From: Sulfitobacter mediterraneus | GTDB lineage: Bacteria > Pseudomonadota > Alphaproteobacteria > Rhodobacterales > Rhodobacteraceae | DNA length: 64,000 bases | Assembly: GCF_003054325.1 (NCBI RefSeq) | Contig: NZ_QBKU01000002.1 | Location: 124,001 to 188,000, forward strand | Direction: 5' to 3' | Part shown: positions 1 to 8,550 of the stretch, one piece after another | How the letters are laid out: each line of letters begins with the position of its first letter | Position numbering within the stretch: position 1 is the first letter of the stretch | The notes under the pieces: generated by a model | Seen by the model: only the letters and a program-made list of their open reading frames with translations | Told to the model about the DNA's origin: nothing | Databases searched by the model: none | Position numbers and translations under genes: made by a program

Positions 1-153
1 CAATAGGATATGCACGCTTTTGACATCAAAGGAATCGTGATCTGCGGCGGTGTTCAATCCAAAACACCGCGCCCGCAAGGCCTGTGCCGCCGCGATATCC
101 ATAGGATCGCCGGATTGACGCGCTCTATATCTGCCTTTTTCAAGCAAGATCAT
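1..153 (-). CDS. olsB: Ornithine-acyl-ACP N-acyltransferase (OlsB-like), N-terminal part, runs off the window
   Basis: Reverse-strand frame of 51 codons opening at an ATG at 153 and still open at base 1. It begins MILLEKGRYRARQSGDP and contains AAAQALRARCFGLN, the N-terminal pattern of the GNAT-like hydroxyacyl-ACP:ornithine acyltransferase family that makes lyso-ornithine lipid. An in-frame TGA lies six codons upstream, so the start is well bounded. Ornithine lipids are common in this bacterial group. Only the first quarter or so of the protein is visible, so the call rests on a short motif; another GNAT acyltransferase remains possible. Confidence 0.6.
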   Translation of the reverse strand, partial: MILLEKGRYRARQSGDPMDIAAAQALRARCFGLNTAADHDSFDVKSVHILL

Positions 154-227
154 GCCGGCTTCTTTCGATCAGCGTTTTACCGCCCGATGTTAGACCACAA
201 AACGTAACCGGAACATGACCGAAAAAA

Positions 228-692
228 TCAGCCGTTGAACCCGGCAGGTGTGATCCGGCCAATGCTGCCCAAAAGCTGACGCAGGAAGGTTTTGTTGCTG
301 ACAGCGGAAGATGTCACCCGCCGTTCCAACGCAACCACGCGCCCGTCTTCGAGGCCGAACCGTTCGATGTTCTGCACGATGCCCGCCTCGGAAAAGCTGA
401 TAGCCAGGACTTCACGCTCAATCTCGCGGTTGGCGAGCGGGCCAAGCGCACGTTTGCGCGACCGGACATAGTAATAGCCCGAATTGGTCAAAACCCCCGC
501 AGAGGCCGGTGTGCCAATCTTGTCAGCGACCGAACTGCGGGTGTCCACACCCACTGTGATCTGATCCAGATCTTCCTTCGGGGGTATATATCCATGGTTC
601 TGATACTTGGCCGTACAGGCCCCGAGGGCAAAGATCAGGCCAAAGGATGCAGCCCGAATTGCCATAATGCTGGCGCGGCTCTTGTTACGCAT
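228..692 (-). CDS. bamE: Outer membrane assembly lipoprotein BamE (SmpA family)
   Basis: 154-aa protein starting MRNKSR, chosen because the signal peptide then ends in the lipobox LGAC with lipidated Cys at residue 26 (FALGACTAKYQNHG). The body has the BamE/SmpA pattern: an N-terminal GYIPPKEDLDQI stretch, the GVDTRSSVADKIGTP helix region and the YYYVRSRKRALG strand. The family is a periplasmic lipoprotein of the Bam machine that inserts beta-barrels in the outer membrane. It is divergent from the DUF177 gene with a 91-bp shared promoter region. The open frame extends further upstream, but that extension overlaps the divergent gene and lacks a signal sequence. Confidence 0.88.
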   Translation of the reverse strand: MRNKSRASIMAIRAASFGLIFALGACTAKYQNHGYIPPKEDLDQITVGVDTRSSVADKIGTPASAGVLTNSGYYYVRSRKRALGPLANREIEREVLAISFSEAGIVQNIERFGLEDGRVVALERRVTSSAVSNKTFLRQLLGSIGRITPAGFNG

Positions 693-783
693 GTGGTCTG
701 CCCTCTTGCCCTTGGATGTTCTGGCTTTTATTCCGCATACACCAAGGAGCCCCTTGGTTTCAAGAAACGAAAGAAGGCTTGCC

Positions 784-1335
784 ATGTCTCGCACCCCTCC
801 CAGTGACACCGCGTTTCGCGTTTCAGAGCTGTCGCATAGCTCTGACAACAGTTTTGCCCTGCGCCCAGAGGCGCCGCAACGCGAACTGATCGCACAGGAA
901 CTGGACCTCAGCGCCCTGCGCAAGCTGGCCTTTGAGGGCACCATCGCCCCTCAGGGCAAGACCGACTGGACCCTCACGGCCCGCCTTGGCGCGACTGTGG
1001 TGCAGCCCTGCGTCGTCACGCTGGAACCTGTGACTACCCGCATTGACGTAGATGTGACCCGGCATTTTGTCAGCGACTTCGAAGAAACCGATGAAGCCGA
1101 GGCAGAAATGCCCGAGGATGACAGCACCGAGGCACTTGGCCAGTGGATTGATCCCGCCGTGGTGATGATGGAGGCGCTGGCCCTTGCGGTGCCCGATTAT
1201 CCGCGCAAAACCGATGCAGAACTGGGCCAAATGGTGTATACCAAGCCCGGAGAGACCCCGATGACGGACGAAGACGCCCGGCCCTTTGCCGGTCTGGCCG
1301 CGCTGAAGGGAAAGCTGGAAAAGGATGAGGACTAG
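784..1335 (+). CDS. DUF177 (YceD-like) protein
   Basis: 183-aa protein beginning MSRTPPSDTAFRVSEL. It carries the DUF177 pattern: a strand-rich N-terminal half with LDLSALRKLAFEGTI and QPCVVTLEPVTTRID, an acidic middle (DFEETDEAEAEMPEDD) and the conserved IDPAVVMMEALALAVPDYPR segment. In bacteria this family sits directly before rpmF and is thought to act in 23S rRNA or ribosome assembly. The same order is seen here, with rpmF 196 bp downstream. The ATG at 784 was chosen over in-frame upstream codons because those would overlap the divergent bamE start. Molecular role is inferred from the family and context. Confidence 0.85.
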   Translation: MSRTPPSDTAFRVSELSHSSDNSFALRPEAPQRELIAQELDLSALRKLAFEGTIAPQGKTDWTLTARLGATVVQPCVVTLEPVTTRIDVDVTRHFVSDFEETDEAEAEMPEDDSTEALGQWIDPAVVMMEALALAVPDYPRKTDAELGQMVYTKPGETPMTDEDARPFAGLAALKGKLEKDED

Positions 1336-1531
1336 CGCAAGATCGCGCAGGCCGAATTACGGGCTTGCATCGTCACAGTTTCGCAGTATTTTGCCGCCCT
1401 CACCCCAATTAAGGTTGGACATTGCGGGGCCTTGGGCCTAAAGCGGCGTCACGCCCGATCAGGGGATAGATGAAACACGGGTCCGGCCAGCGCATTTTGG
1501 CTCCGACCCCCGAATGACAAAGGCACCAGAC

Positions 1532-1738
1532 ATGGCTGTCCAGCAGAATAAAGTTTCCAAGTCGCGCCGCAACAACCGCCGCGCACACGATTCGCTCTCC
1601 GCAGAGAATCCAAACGAATGCTCCAACTGTGGTGAGCTGAAACGCCCCCACCACGTTTGCGCATCTTGCGGTCACTACAACGACAACGAAGTTGTTGCCC
1701 TGACCGACGAGATCGATCTGGAAGACGACGCAGCTTAA
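1532..1738 (+). CDS. rpmF: Large ribosomal subunit protein bL32
   Basis: 68-aa basic protein beginning [20 protein letters not shown], the canonical L32 opening. It carries the paired cysteines CSNCG...CASCG that form the zinc ribbon in the zinc-type (C+) version. The start at 1532 gives the usual alphaproteobacterial length; an ATG six codons upstream is in frame but would add residues not seen in L32. The gene lies between DUF177 and plsX, a widely conserved cluster linking ribosome and membrane lipid synthesis. The acidic tail ([10 protein letters not shown]) is usual in this group. Confidence 0.97.
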   Translation: MAVQQNKVSKSRRNNRRAHDSLSAENPNECSNCGELKRPHHVCASCGHYNDNEVVALTDEIDLEDDAA

Positions 1739-1783
1739 GCGCGTTTATCCTCTGTTCGCAGATCATATAAGGCATTCGCAGTC

Positions 1784-2851
1784 ATGACGGCCCAGACCGA
1801 TCAGAACAACGCGAAAGCCAGACACACCCTCATATCCGTGGATGCCATGGGGGGTGATGAAGGCCCGGCAGCAGTGGTTGCCGGGTGTTCTTTGTCTGCG
1901 AAGTTGAATTCCGACATCGGGTTTATTTTGCACGGCGACGCGGCCGCATTGACCGCGTTGGTGGCGAAACGTCCCGAATTGTCTGGGCGCTGCGAAATTC
2001 GCGGCACCAGCGGCGTCGTCACGATGGATGACAAGCCCAGCCAAGTGGTGCGCACCGGCAAAGACACCTCGATGTGGTCGGCCATTGAATCTGTCCGTTC
2101 CGGCGAGGCAGCTGTGGCCGTGTCTTGCGGCAACACCGGCGCCCTGATGGCCATCTCAATGATCCGCCTGCGCAAATTGCCCGGCGTGAACCGCCCCGCA
2201 ATTGCTGTTCTTTACCCTTCCTCCAATCCGCATGGGTTCAACGTCATGCTGGACGTGGGTGCGGACGTGCGGGCAGATGCTGATGATCTGATGCGCTTTG
2301 CCTTGATGGGCATTTCCTATGCCCGCAACGGCATGGACCTGTCCCGCCCCCGCGTTGGCCTGCTGAACGTCGGCACCGAAGAACACAAAGGCCGGAGCGA
2401 GCTCAAAGAAGCCTATGATCTGATTCGGGAACGCGAAGCCGAAGCGGGCTTTGAATTTGTCGGCTTTGTCGAAGGCGGTGATATCTCGGGCAACGTGGCA
2501 GATGTCATTGTCACGGACGGATTTACCGGAAACGTCGCGATTAAGACGGGCGAAGGCACAGCAAACCTGGTCAGCCTGCGCCTGCGCGAGGCGTTCAACC
2601 ATTCGATTCTGTCCAAACTGGCCGCGCTGTTAGCCTATCCATCCCTGATGCGCCTGCGCAAGAAAATCGACCCACGCCGCGTCAATGGCGGCGTGTTTCT
2701 GGGCCTCAATGGCACAGTGGTCAAATCCCACGGCTCCGCCGATGCCACTGGTGTCTCGGCGGCAATAAAACTGGCGGCACAATTGTCAGAGAACCAGTTC
2801 AACGATAAGCTGGCAGCCCGTGTCGCTGCCACATTACCGACTGAGGAATAA
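1784..2851 (+). CDS. plsX: Phosphate acyltransferase PlsX
   Basis: 355-aa soluble enzyme that converts acyl-ACP to acyl-phosphate, feeding PlsY in phosphatidic acid synthesis. The signature ISVDAMGGDEGP is near residues 18-29, and VSCGNTGALMAIS, LLNVGTEEHKG and VTDGFTGNVAIKTGEG follow at the expected places. Length matches the family. It begins 45 bp after rpmF and is followed five bases later by fabH, so both lipid genes are almost certainly one transcript with rpmF. Confidence 0.96.
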   Translation: MTAQTDQNNAKARHTLISVDAMGGDEGPAAVVAGCSLSAKLNSDIGFILHGDAAALTALVAKRPELSGRCEIRGTSGVVTMDDKPSQVVRTGKDTSMWSAIESVRSGEAAVAVSCGNTGALMAISMIRLRKLPGVNRPAIAVLYPSSNPHGFNVMLDVGADVRADADDLMRFALMGISYARNGMDLSRPRVGLLNVGTEEHKGRSELKEAYDLIREREAEAGFEFVGFVEGGDISGNVADVIVTDGFTGNVAIKTGEGTANLVSLRLREAFNHSILSKLAALLAYPSLMRLRKKIDPRRVNGGVFLGLNGTVVKSHGSADATGVSAAIKLAAQLSENQFNDKLAARVAATLPTEE

Positions 2852-2856
2852 CCCAG

Positions 2857-3828
2857 ATGAGCCTGCGCGCTGTTGTGATCGGCTGTGGCCACTACCTGCC
2901 TGAACGTGTTGTCGAAAACAAAGAGTTTGAGGCCACACTGGACACCAATGACGAATGGATTCGCAGCCGCTCAGGGATCGAACGCCGCCATTTCGCAGCC
3001 GAGGGTGAAACCACCTCCAACATGGCCACAGCCGCCGCCACAGCCGCCCTCAAGGACGCTGGGCTGGCCGCGGATTACGTTGATGCCATCATCGTGGCCA
3101 CATCCACGCCCGATCTGACTTTCCCCAGCGCTGCGACCATGGTGCAGGCTGAATTGGGCATGACCCGCGGCTTTGCCTTTGACGTGCAGGCCGTCTGCGC
3201 CGGTTTTGTCTATGCGCTGAGCAACGCCAACGCCCTGATCATCTCGGGACAAGCCAAACGAGTGTTGGTGATTGGCGCCGAAACCTTCAGCCGCATCATG
3301 GACTGGACGGACAGATCAACATGCGTGCTGTTTGGCGATGGCGCAGGCGCATTGCTGCTCGAAGCGCAGGACGGTGCAGGAAGCCCCGCTGATCGCGGCA
3401 TCCTGTCCACAGACCTGAACTCAGACGGCCGTTACCGCGACCTGCTTTATGTGGATGGCGGCGTCAGCACGGGCACCACAGGCTATCTGCGGATGCAGGG
3501 CAATCAGGTGTTCCGCCACGCGGTCTCCAAACTGGCGGCCACAGCCACAACCGCGATGGAGCGTGCAGGCGTCAGCGCAAGCGAGATCGACTGGATCGTG
3601 CCCCATCAGGCCAATATCCGCATCATTCAAGGCACCGCAAAAAAGCTGGATCTGCCAATGGAACAGGTGGTCGTGACCGTTCAGGACCACGGCAACACCT
3701 CTGCCGCCTCGATCCCGCTGGCCCTGTCCGTGGGCCGCAACCGCGGCCAAATCAAACAGGGCGACCTGATTGTGACCGAGGCAATCGGCGGCGGCCTGGC
3801 CTGGGGCGCAGTGGTTCTGCGCTGGTAA
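2857..3828 (+). CDS. fabH: Beta-ketoacyl-ACP synthase III
   Basis: 323-aa condensing enzyme that starts fatty acid synthesis from acetyl-CoA and malonyl-ACP. The Cys-His-Asn triad is intact: Cys114 (QAVCAGF), His250 (VPHQANIR) and Asn280 (DHGNTSAAS). The GDGAGALLL glycine-rich loop and C-terminal [11 protein letters not shown] are present. It follows plsX by five bases. A short dyad (CCTGA-GA-TCAGG) lies just after the stop, before the separate ihfA promoter region. Confidence 0.97.
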   Translation: MSLRAVVIGCGHYLPERVVENKEFEATLDTNDEWIRSRSGIERRHFAAEGETTSNMATAAATAALKDAGLAADYVDAIIVATSTPDLTFPSAATMVQAELGMTRGFAFDVQAVCAGFVYALSNANALIISGQAKRVLVIGAETFSRIMDWTDRSTCVLFGDGAGALLLEAQDGAGSPADRGILSTDLNSDGRYRDLLYVDGGVSTGTTGYLRMQGNQVFRHAVSKLAATATTAMERAGVSASEIDWIVPHQANIRIIQGTAKKLDLPMEQVVVTVQDHGNTSAASIPLALSVGRNRGQIKQGDLIVTEAIGGGLAWGAVVLRW

Positions 3829-3886
3829 ATACCTGAGATCAGGACCAAAAAAACGCAACTCAATCATGCGTTGCAAGCCATTGATA

Positions 3887-3916
3887 TTGACTCCGAATTT
3901 CCCAACGGCCTATGTT
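3887..3916 (+). promoter_or_regulatory. Candidate sigma-70 type promoter of ihfA
   Basis: TTGACT (3887-3892), an 18-base spacer and TATGTT (3911-3916) lie 22 bases before the ihfA start in an AT-rich 109-bp gap. The match is five of six and four of six to the consensus hexamers. It would give ihfA and the downstream merR gene their own transcription start, separate from plsX-fabH. Confidence 0.45.
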
Positions 3917-3937
3917 GATCAAAACATGGGGGATGGA

Positions 3938-4240
3938 ATGTCGAATAAGACTTTAACGCGTATGGACCTAAGCGAGGCGGTTTTCCGCGAGGTCGGTCTG
4001 TCACGCAACGAAAGCGCACAGCTGGTTGAAACCGTGCTGGACCATATGTCCGATGCATTGGTCGCCGGTGAACAGGTCAAGATCTCGTCCTTTGGCACCT
4101 TCTCCGTACGGGACAAAACCGCCCGCGTTGGACGCAACCCAAAGACCGGTGAAGAGGTGCCAATCAACCCGCGCCGCGTGCTGACCTTCCGTCCGTCGCA
4201 CCTGATGAAAGACCGTGTCGCAGACGGGAACAAGTCCTGA
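3938..4240 (+). CDS. ihfA: Integration host factor subunit alpha
   Basis: 100-aa HU/IHF-fold DNA-bending protein. The start [16 protein letters not shown] matches the IHF-alpha family, and an in-frame upstream extension does not. [13 protein letters not shown] (residues 48-60) and the DNA-intercalating arm GRNPKTGE (65-72) are intact. IHF alpha pairs with the beta subunit (not in this window) to bend DNA at promoters and recombination sites. A purine-rich GGGGGATGGA lies just before the ATG. The next gene starts four bases after its stop. Confidence 0.95.
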   Translation: MSNKTLTRMDLSEAVFREVGLSRNESAQLVETVLDHMSDALVAGEQVKISSFGTFSVRDKTARVGRNPKTGEEVPINPRRVLTFRPSHLMKDRVADGNKS

Positions 4241-4244
4241 TCTG

Positions 4245-5435
4245 ATGGCCAAATCGCCCGACGCATTCCGCACCATTTCCGAGGTCGCAGACTGGCTGGG
4301 TATTCAGGCCCATGTGCTGCGCTTTTGGGAAAGCAAATTCACGCAAGTGAAGCCAATCAAACGTGCAGGCGGGCGCCGGTATTACCGGCCTGCGGATATG
4401 ATGCTTTTGGGCGGGATCAAGCAGCTTTTGCACGAGGATGGTCTAACCATCAAAGGCGTGCAAAAGATCCTGCGCGAAGAAGGCATGAGCCATGTCGCAG
4501 AGATGTCGCCGCCGCTGGATGAACTGACATTGCAGCAAATTGGCGAAGATACCAGCGTCTTGCAGCAGGCCGAAGTGCCCGTGACGATTGCCGAAGAACC
4601 CAAAGGTGTGGTGCTGAATTTTGAGGCGAAACCGGCCGAAGATGGCATCAAAAACGCCACAGAAGATACTGATAAAAAAGAAACATCTGATGAAGTTAAA
4701 GCGGTAGATGAAGTTGCAGACATTGCAGCCGATCCCATAAAAGCGCCAACAGATGACCATGCGGAAGCTCAAGAACCCGCGCAGCCAGCCGTATCTGCCG
4801 CGCCGACACCCCCTGTGGATAGCGCACCACCAGCGCCCGCAAAGCAAGACGCCGCAGGCATCCAGCCATCGCCATTATCCGCCGCGGCGCAAACGCCGCC
4901 TGCCGCTGAGCAGCCTGCCGCTGAGCAGCCTGCCGAGGAATCCCAAGCGCAATCAGAACCCGCTGCCGCATCCGATGGCACAGAGACCGCCGCACAGGAT
5001 GCCGCCGCACCAGACCGCCCCAAACCCACGGAAGAGCAAACCGCCGCGGCCGCCATACCAGATTTCCTGCGCCGGCCACTGACCCCGGAAACACCCGCGG
5101 CCCGTGACAACCCGCCGGCCGCAGAAGAGCCATCCGCGCCCGTGTCCGATGAGGCCCCGCAAGCACCCGAACCGCAGGCCGCAGACCCTGAGCCCACGCC
5201 AGAGCCGGAAGCACCGCCGCCTGCCCCGAAACCTCGGATCATTGACGGACCTGCAATCACGCCCGAAGACCAGATCGAAGCCAGCCCAGCCGTGCTCAGC
5301 GCGGCGTTCCGCGCCAAACGCCTCACGCCCGATCAGGCCCGTCTCGCCGCGCCGCTTTTGCAACGGCTCACAGCCCTGCGCGATTCGATGGCCGCAAGCC
5401 GGCGCGGCGGCGCAAGTGCCGGAACAAAAGACTAA
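4245..5435 (+). CDS. MerR-family regulator with long disordered Pro/Ala/Glu-rich tail
   Basis: 396-aa protein. Residues 8-80 form a MerR-type winged helix ([25 protein letters not shown], then [11 protein letters not shown] and [15 protein letters not shown]). From about residue 95 to 345 it is low-complexity, rich in Pro, Ala, Glu and Gln, and unlikely to fold. A conserved-looking end ([30 protein letters not shown]) follows. MerR effectors usually bind a short C-terminal region; here no metal-binding cysteines exist, so the signal sensed is unknown. It sits four bases behind ihfA, an arrangement common in Rhodobacterales. A 15-bp tandem repeat lies inside the tail. Confidence 0.85.
   Translation: MAKSPDAFRTISEVADWLGIQAHVLRFWESKFTQVKPIKRAGGRRYYRPADMMLLGGIKQLLHEDGLTIKGVQKILREEGMSHVAEMSPPLDELTLQQIGEDTSVLQQAEVPVTIAEEPKGVVLNFEAKPAEDGIKNATEDTDKKETSDEVKAVDEVADIAADPIKAPTDDHAEAQEPAQPAVSAAPTPPVDSAPPAPAKQDAAGIQPSPLSAAAQTPPAAEQPAAEQPAEESQAQSEPAAASDGTETAAQDAAAPDRPKPTEEQTAAAAIPDFLRRPLTPETPAARDNPPAAEEPSAPVSDEAPQAPEPQAADPEPTPEPEAPPPAPKPRIIDGPAITPEDQIEASPAVLSAAFRAKRLTPDQARLAAPLLQRLTALRDSMAASRRGGASAGTKD
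4899..4928 (+). repeat. 15-bp tandem repeat inside the MerR-protein tail
   Basis: CCTGCCGCTGAGCAG occurs twice head to tail (4899-4913, 4914-4928) and begins a third degraded copy. It encodes AAEQP repeats in frame, so copy-number change would lengthen or shorten the disordered tail without a frameshift. Confidence 0.8.
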
Positions 5436-5501
5436 ACCCATGCAATCGGTGGCAATTCCCTCTTGCACCAGCGGCAAGATCAGGTATGAACCGGCTCAAG
5501 T

Positions 5502-5578
5502 CGGGCTATGGCGCAGCCTGGTAGCGCGTCCGTCTGGGGGACGGAAGGTCGCAGGTTCGAGTCCTGCTAGCCCGACCA
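5502..5578 (+). tRNA. tRNA-Pro (anticodon GGG)
   Basis: 77-nt cloverleaf with encoded CCA (5576-5578). The acceptor stem pairs CGGGCTA with TAGCCCG, with A as discriminator base. The anticodon stem TCCGT/ACGGA encloses the loop CTGGGGG, giving anticodon GGG for proline codon CCC (and CCU). The T arm GCAGG-TTCGAGT-CCTGC is intact. The gene is followed by a strong intrinsic terminator and stands alone between merR and dcd. Confidence 0.97.
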
Positions 5579-5592
5579 ACACAACATCAAAC

Positions 5593-5630
5593 CGCCCGCG
5601 CCCTTGTTGGGACGCGGGCGTTTGTTTTTG
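5593..5630 (+). terminator. Intrinsic terminator after tRNA-Pro(GGG)
   Basis: CGCCCGCG (5593-5600) pairs with CGCGGGCG (5613-5620), with inner CCC/GGG pairing, followed by TTTGTTTTT. It is a textbook stem and T-tract 15 bases past the tRNA end. Confidence 0.9.
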
Positions 5631-5646
5631 AAGAAAGAGCGGCGCA

Positions 5647-6723
5647 ATGAACGGCGTGATCCCGAACCAGCATATCTCCGGCATGATCAAAAACGGCGCC
5701 ATCGCCGCATCTCCTGCGGTGATCCCCGAACAGATCCAGCCCGCCAGCCTTGATCTGCGTCTCGGCACCGTCGCCTACCGGGTGCGGGCCTCGTTTCTGG
5801 CCGGTGCAGGTAAAACCGTGGCCGAGCGGCTGGACGAATTCCAGATGCATCAGGTCAACCTGACCGACGGTGCCGTGCTTGAAAAAGGCTGTGTTTACGT
5901 TGTCCCTTTGATGGAATCGCTGGCCCTGCCCGATGATGTGGCGGCCGTCGCCAACGCCAAAAGCTCAACCGGGCGGCTGGATCTTCTGACCCGTACGATC
6001 ACTGACAGCGGTACAGAGTTTGACCGTGTCGCGCCGGGATACACCGGCCCGCTTTATGCCGAGATCTGCCCGCGCTCCTTTTCTGTTCTGGTCCGTCCGG
6101 GCATGCGCTTGAACCAAATCCGCTTTGGACGCGGTGATGCTGTGCTGGACGATGCCGCCCTGCGCGATCTGCACAGCGAAACACCGCTGGTGGATGGTGA
6201 GGCCGTCATTGACGAAGGTCTGGGCTTTTCCGTCGATCTGCGCCTGCCCGGCACAACCTTGGTCGGCTACCGCGCCAAGCCGCACACGGGCGTGATCGAT
6301 CTGGACAACATCGGCCATTACACACCAGCCGATTTCTGGGAAGAAGTGCACAGCGACAATGGCCAAATCATCCTCGACCCCGGTGCGTTCTACATCCTTG
6401 TCAGCCGCGAGGCGGTGACCATTCCGCCAGACTATGCCGCTGAAATGGCACCGTTTTTGGCGATGGTGGGTGAATTCCGTGTGCACTACGCGGGCTTTTT
6501 CGACCCCGGTTTTGGCTATGCCGATGCAGGCGGCGCAGGATCGCGCGGCGTGCTGGAGGTGCGCTGCCATGAGGCCCCCTTTGTGCTGGAGCATGGTCAG
6601 GTCGTGGGCCGCTTGGTCTATGAACGTATGGCCGAACCGCCGACCCAGCTTTACGGCGCGGATCTGGCGTCAAACTATCAGGGCCAAGGTCTGAAACTGT
6701 CCAAGCACTTCAAAAGCCCCTGA
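5647..6723 (+). CDS. dcd: 2'-deoxycytidine 5'-triphosphate deaminase, long tandem-domain form
   Basis: 358-aa protein, nearly twice the length of the common dCTP deaminase (about 190 aa). Two dUTPase/Dcd-like halves are visible: the first with QPASLDLRLG (31-40), ANAKSSTGRLDLLTRT and GPLYAEICPRSFSVLVRPGM, the second with YYILVSRE-like strands, FFDPGFG and GVLEVRCHEAPFVLEHGQ. The enzyme deaminates dCTP to dUTP, a source of dUMP for thymidylate synthesis. The long form is typical of alphaproteobacteria. It converges on the small gene at 6817 across a repeat element. Confidence 0.9.
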   Translation: MNGVIPNQHISGMIKNGAIAASPAVIPEQIQPASLDLRLGTVAYRVRASFLAGAGKTVAERLDEFQMHQVNLTDGAVLEKGCVYVVPLMESLALPDDVAAVANAKSSTGRLDLLTRTITDSGTEFDRVAPGYTGPLYAEICPRSFSVLVRPGMRLNQIRFGRGDAVLDDAALRDLHSETPLVDGEAVIDEGLGFSVDLRLPGTTLVGYRAKPHTGVIDLDNIGHYTPADFWEEVHSDNGQIILDPGAFYILVSREAVTIPPDYAAEMAPFLAMVGEFRVHYAGFFDPGFGYADAGGAGSRGVLEVRCHEAPFVLEHGQVVGRLVYERMAEPPTQLYGADLASNYQGQGLKLSKHFKSP

Positions 6724-6729
6724 GCCGCT

Positions 6730-6797
6730 GCCCTTTTTGGCCAAAAATAATCCGGGGGAGATCGCCCAATGGGCGGTCGGGGGCTGGCCCCCTTCTG
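6730..6797 (+). repeat. Interspersed repeat element, copy A
   Basis: Starts GCCCTTTTTGGCC and continues AAAAATAATCCGGGGG, then two GC-rich hairpins: GATCGCCC-AAT-GGGCGGTC and GGGGGC-TG-GCCCCC. The same head sequence recurs at 16571-16594 (reverse) and 45031-45052. Here it fills the gap between the convergent dcd and the 71-aa gene, where it could end transcription from both sides. Confidence 0.7.
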
Positions 6798-6816
6798 CAC
6801 CGCAAAAATCCGCAGA

Positions 6817-7032
6817 TCAGAACTTGCTGACCCGGCGCATTGCCTTCATCGACTGACGCGCCTGCCGCTGGGCGCGGCGCTCCGCACCTGTCATCTGCGG
6901 CCCGGCATCCGCATCCGCACGGGCGCTTTTGCCTTTGCCAAGCTTGCTGGCTTGATTGAAACCTGCGTTCACTCCGCGGTTGATAAGCTGGCGCATCACC
7001 TGCCGAATGATCATATTGATAATCTGGTTCAT
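6817..7032 (-). CDS. Small basic hypothetical protein (71 aa)
   Basis: 71-aa protein starting MNQIINMIIRQVMRQLINRG, with an N-terminal amphipathic or weakly hydrophobic helix followed by a Gly/Lys/Arg/Gln-rich basic tail (AERRAQRQARQSMKAMRR). The start at 7032 removes 11 unlikely residues of the longer frame. It lies 69 bp downstream of scpB on the same strand, so it may be the last gene of the argS-scpB transcript. I do not recognise a family; the helix plus basic tail suggests membrane-surface or nucleic-acid contact, which is inference only. Confidence 0.65.
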   Translation of the reverse strand: MNQIINMIIRQVMRQLINRGVNAGFNQASKLGKGKSARADADAGPQMTGAERRAQRQARQSMKAMRRVSKF

Positions 7033-7101
7033 GAACTGACCCTTTTCTGCCTCGCAGCTTAACATAGCGTTAAATCTGTCGTTTTTCGGGCAAAGCGGGG
7101 A

Positions 7102-7761
7102 TTAATCTTCAAAAAGTTCGCTCTGACCCTCGGTCGCTTCAGGATCTTCCTCCGCGTCCTCGCCCAGTGTTGGCAATGTGCCAAGCGGCGGACGGTTCTC
7201 AAGCAGCCCGGCAGAGCGGAGTTCCTTGAGTCCCGGCAGATCGCGGGCATTCTCAAGACCAAAGTGATCAAGGAAGGTCTGCGTAACCACAAATGTCACC
7301 GGCCGCCCCGGTGTCATCTTGCGGCGGCCAAAGCGGATCCATTCCAGTTCCAACAATTGATCCACGGTCCCGCGCGACACGGAAACGCCGCGAATTTCTT
7401 CGATCTCGGCCCGCGTCACAGGTTGATGATACGCAATGATCGCCAGTGTTTCGATCGCGGCGCGGCTCAGCTTGCGCACCTCAACCGTTTCTTTTTGCAT
7501 CAAAAATCCAAGATCCGGCGCCGTGCGCATGGCATAGCCGTCCCCGACACGCACCACCTGCACCCCCCGCCCCTCATAGCGTTCGCGCAGATGCACCATC
7601 GCTTCGGCCGGATCACAGCCATGCGGCATCCGCGCGGCCAGATCCTTGAGCGTGATCGGATCAGAGGTGGCAAAAAGCACCGCTTCGATCATGCGCTCCT
7701 GCTCGGCCATGGGCGGCGCTTCAAACAGGCTTTCTTCGATGTCTGGGCTGTCTTCGGCCAC
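7102..7761 (-). CDS. scpB: Segregation and condensation protein B
   Basis: 219-aa winged-helix subunit of the SMC-ScpAB condensin complex. The family pattern is clear: RMIEAVLFATSDPITLKDLAARMP at the start, LSRAAIETLAIIAYHQPVTRAEIEEIRG in the middle and GRPVTFVVTQTFLDHFGL towards the end. An acidic tail (EDAEEDPEATEG) follows. Its start is three bases after the scpA stop, so the partners are translationally coupled. Confidence 0.95.
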   Translation of the reverse strand: MAEDSPDIEESLFEAPPMAEQERMIEAVLFATSDPITLKDLAARMPHGCDPAEAMVHLRERYEGRGVQVVRVGDGYAMRTAPDLGFLMQKETVEVRKLSRAAIETLAIIAYHQPVTRAEIEEIRGVSVSRGTVDQLLELEWIRFGRRKMTPGRPVTFVVTQTFLDHFGLENARDLPGLKELRSAGLLENRPPLGTLPTLGEDAEEDPEATEGQSELFED

Positions 7762-7764
7762 GTT

Positions 7765-8550
7765 CTATTCCTTTTTGCGCAACTGGATCGGCGCAAACAG
7801 CTCTGTCTGCCGGATTTCCAGATGGCCTTCTTTTACCAGTTCCAGTGAGGCCGCAAAGGTTGATGCCGTGGCAGAGCGGCGGCGCACCGGGTCACTTTCC
7901 CAACCCTCGGGCAAATAACTGGTCAGATCCGACCAATCGCCGGCATAGCCGATCAGCCCGCGCATCCGGTCCAGCGCCTGTTCCATTGTAAAGACCGCAT
8001 CGCGATCCATCACAAAGGGGCGGAAATCATCGCGGGTGCGAATCCGGGCATAGCCCTGCATCAGGTCAAGCAATGTCGCAGTATAGGTCACCCGCCGCAC
8101 CTGCTTGACCTCATGGGTCTGCCCGCGGGCAAAGAAATCACGGCCCAATTGATCCCGCGCCATCAGGCGGGCAGCGGCATCGCGCATGGCCTGCAATCGC
8201 TCAAGCTGAAACGCCAAATGCGCGGCCAGTTCCTCGCCCGAGGGGCCTTCTTCGTCGGGGTCCGGCGGCAACAACAGACGGGATTTCAAAAACGCCAGCC
8301 AGGCGGCCATCACCAGATAATCCGCCGCCAGTTCCAGCCGCAGCGCCTTGGCCTTTTCCACAAAGGCCAGATATTGCCGCGCCAGTTGCAGCACCGAAAT
8401 TTTGCGCAGATCCACCTTTTGCGTCCGGCTCAGCGACAAGAGCAGATCCAGCGGCCCTTCATAGCCGTCAACATCCACAATCAGCGCTTCCGCCGCGAGG
8501 CGGTCCGCCACTGAAACGGCGTCTTCTTCGAATAGTGAGGTGTCAGCCAT
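7765..8550 (-). CDS. scpA: Segregation and condensation protein A
   Basis: 261-aa kleisin subunit that bridges SMC heads. YEGPLDLLLSLSRTQKVDLRKISVLQLARQYL, the N-terminal kleisin helix bundle, is followed by DYLVMAAWLAFLKSRLLLP and a C-terminal winged helix (EGHLEIRQTELFAPI). The start at 8550 (MADTSLFEED) was chosen because it overlaps the nagZ stop by eight bases, as usual in this operon. The longer frame would intrude deep into nagZ. Confidence 0.94.
   Translation of the reverse strand: MADTSLFEEDAVSVADRLAAEALIVDVDGYEGPLDLLLSLSRTQKVDLRKISVLQLARQYLAFVEKAKALRLELAADYLVMAAWLAFLKSRLLLPPDPDEEGPSGEELAAHLAFQLERLQAMRDAAARLMARDQLGRDFFARGQTHEVKQVRRVTYTATLLDLMQGYARIRTRDDFRPFVMDRDAVFTMEQALDRMRGLIGYAGDWSDLTSYLPEGWESDPVRRRSATASTFAASLELVKEGHLEIRQTELFAPIQLRKKE

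Noticed and set aside
10-207. 65-codon plus-strand frame at the left edge
   Set aside because: It is antisense to the OlsB-like gene start, which has a recognisable motif; the plus frame has none.
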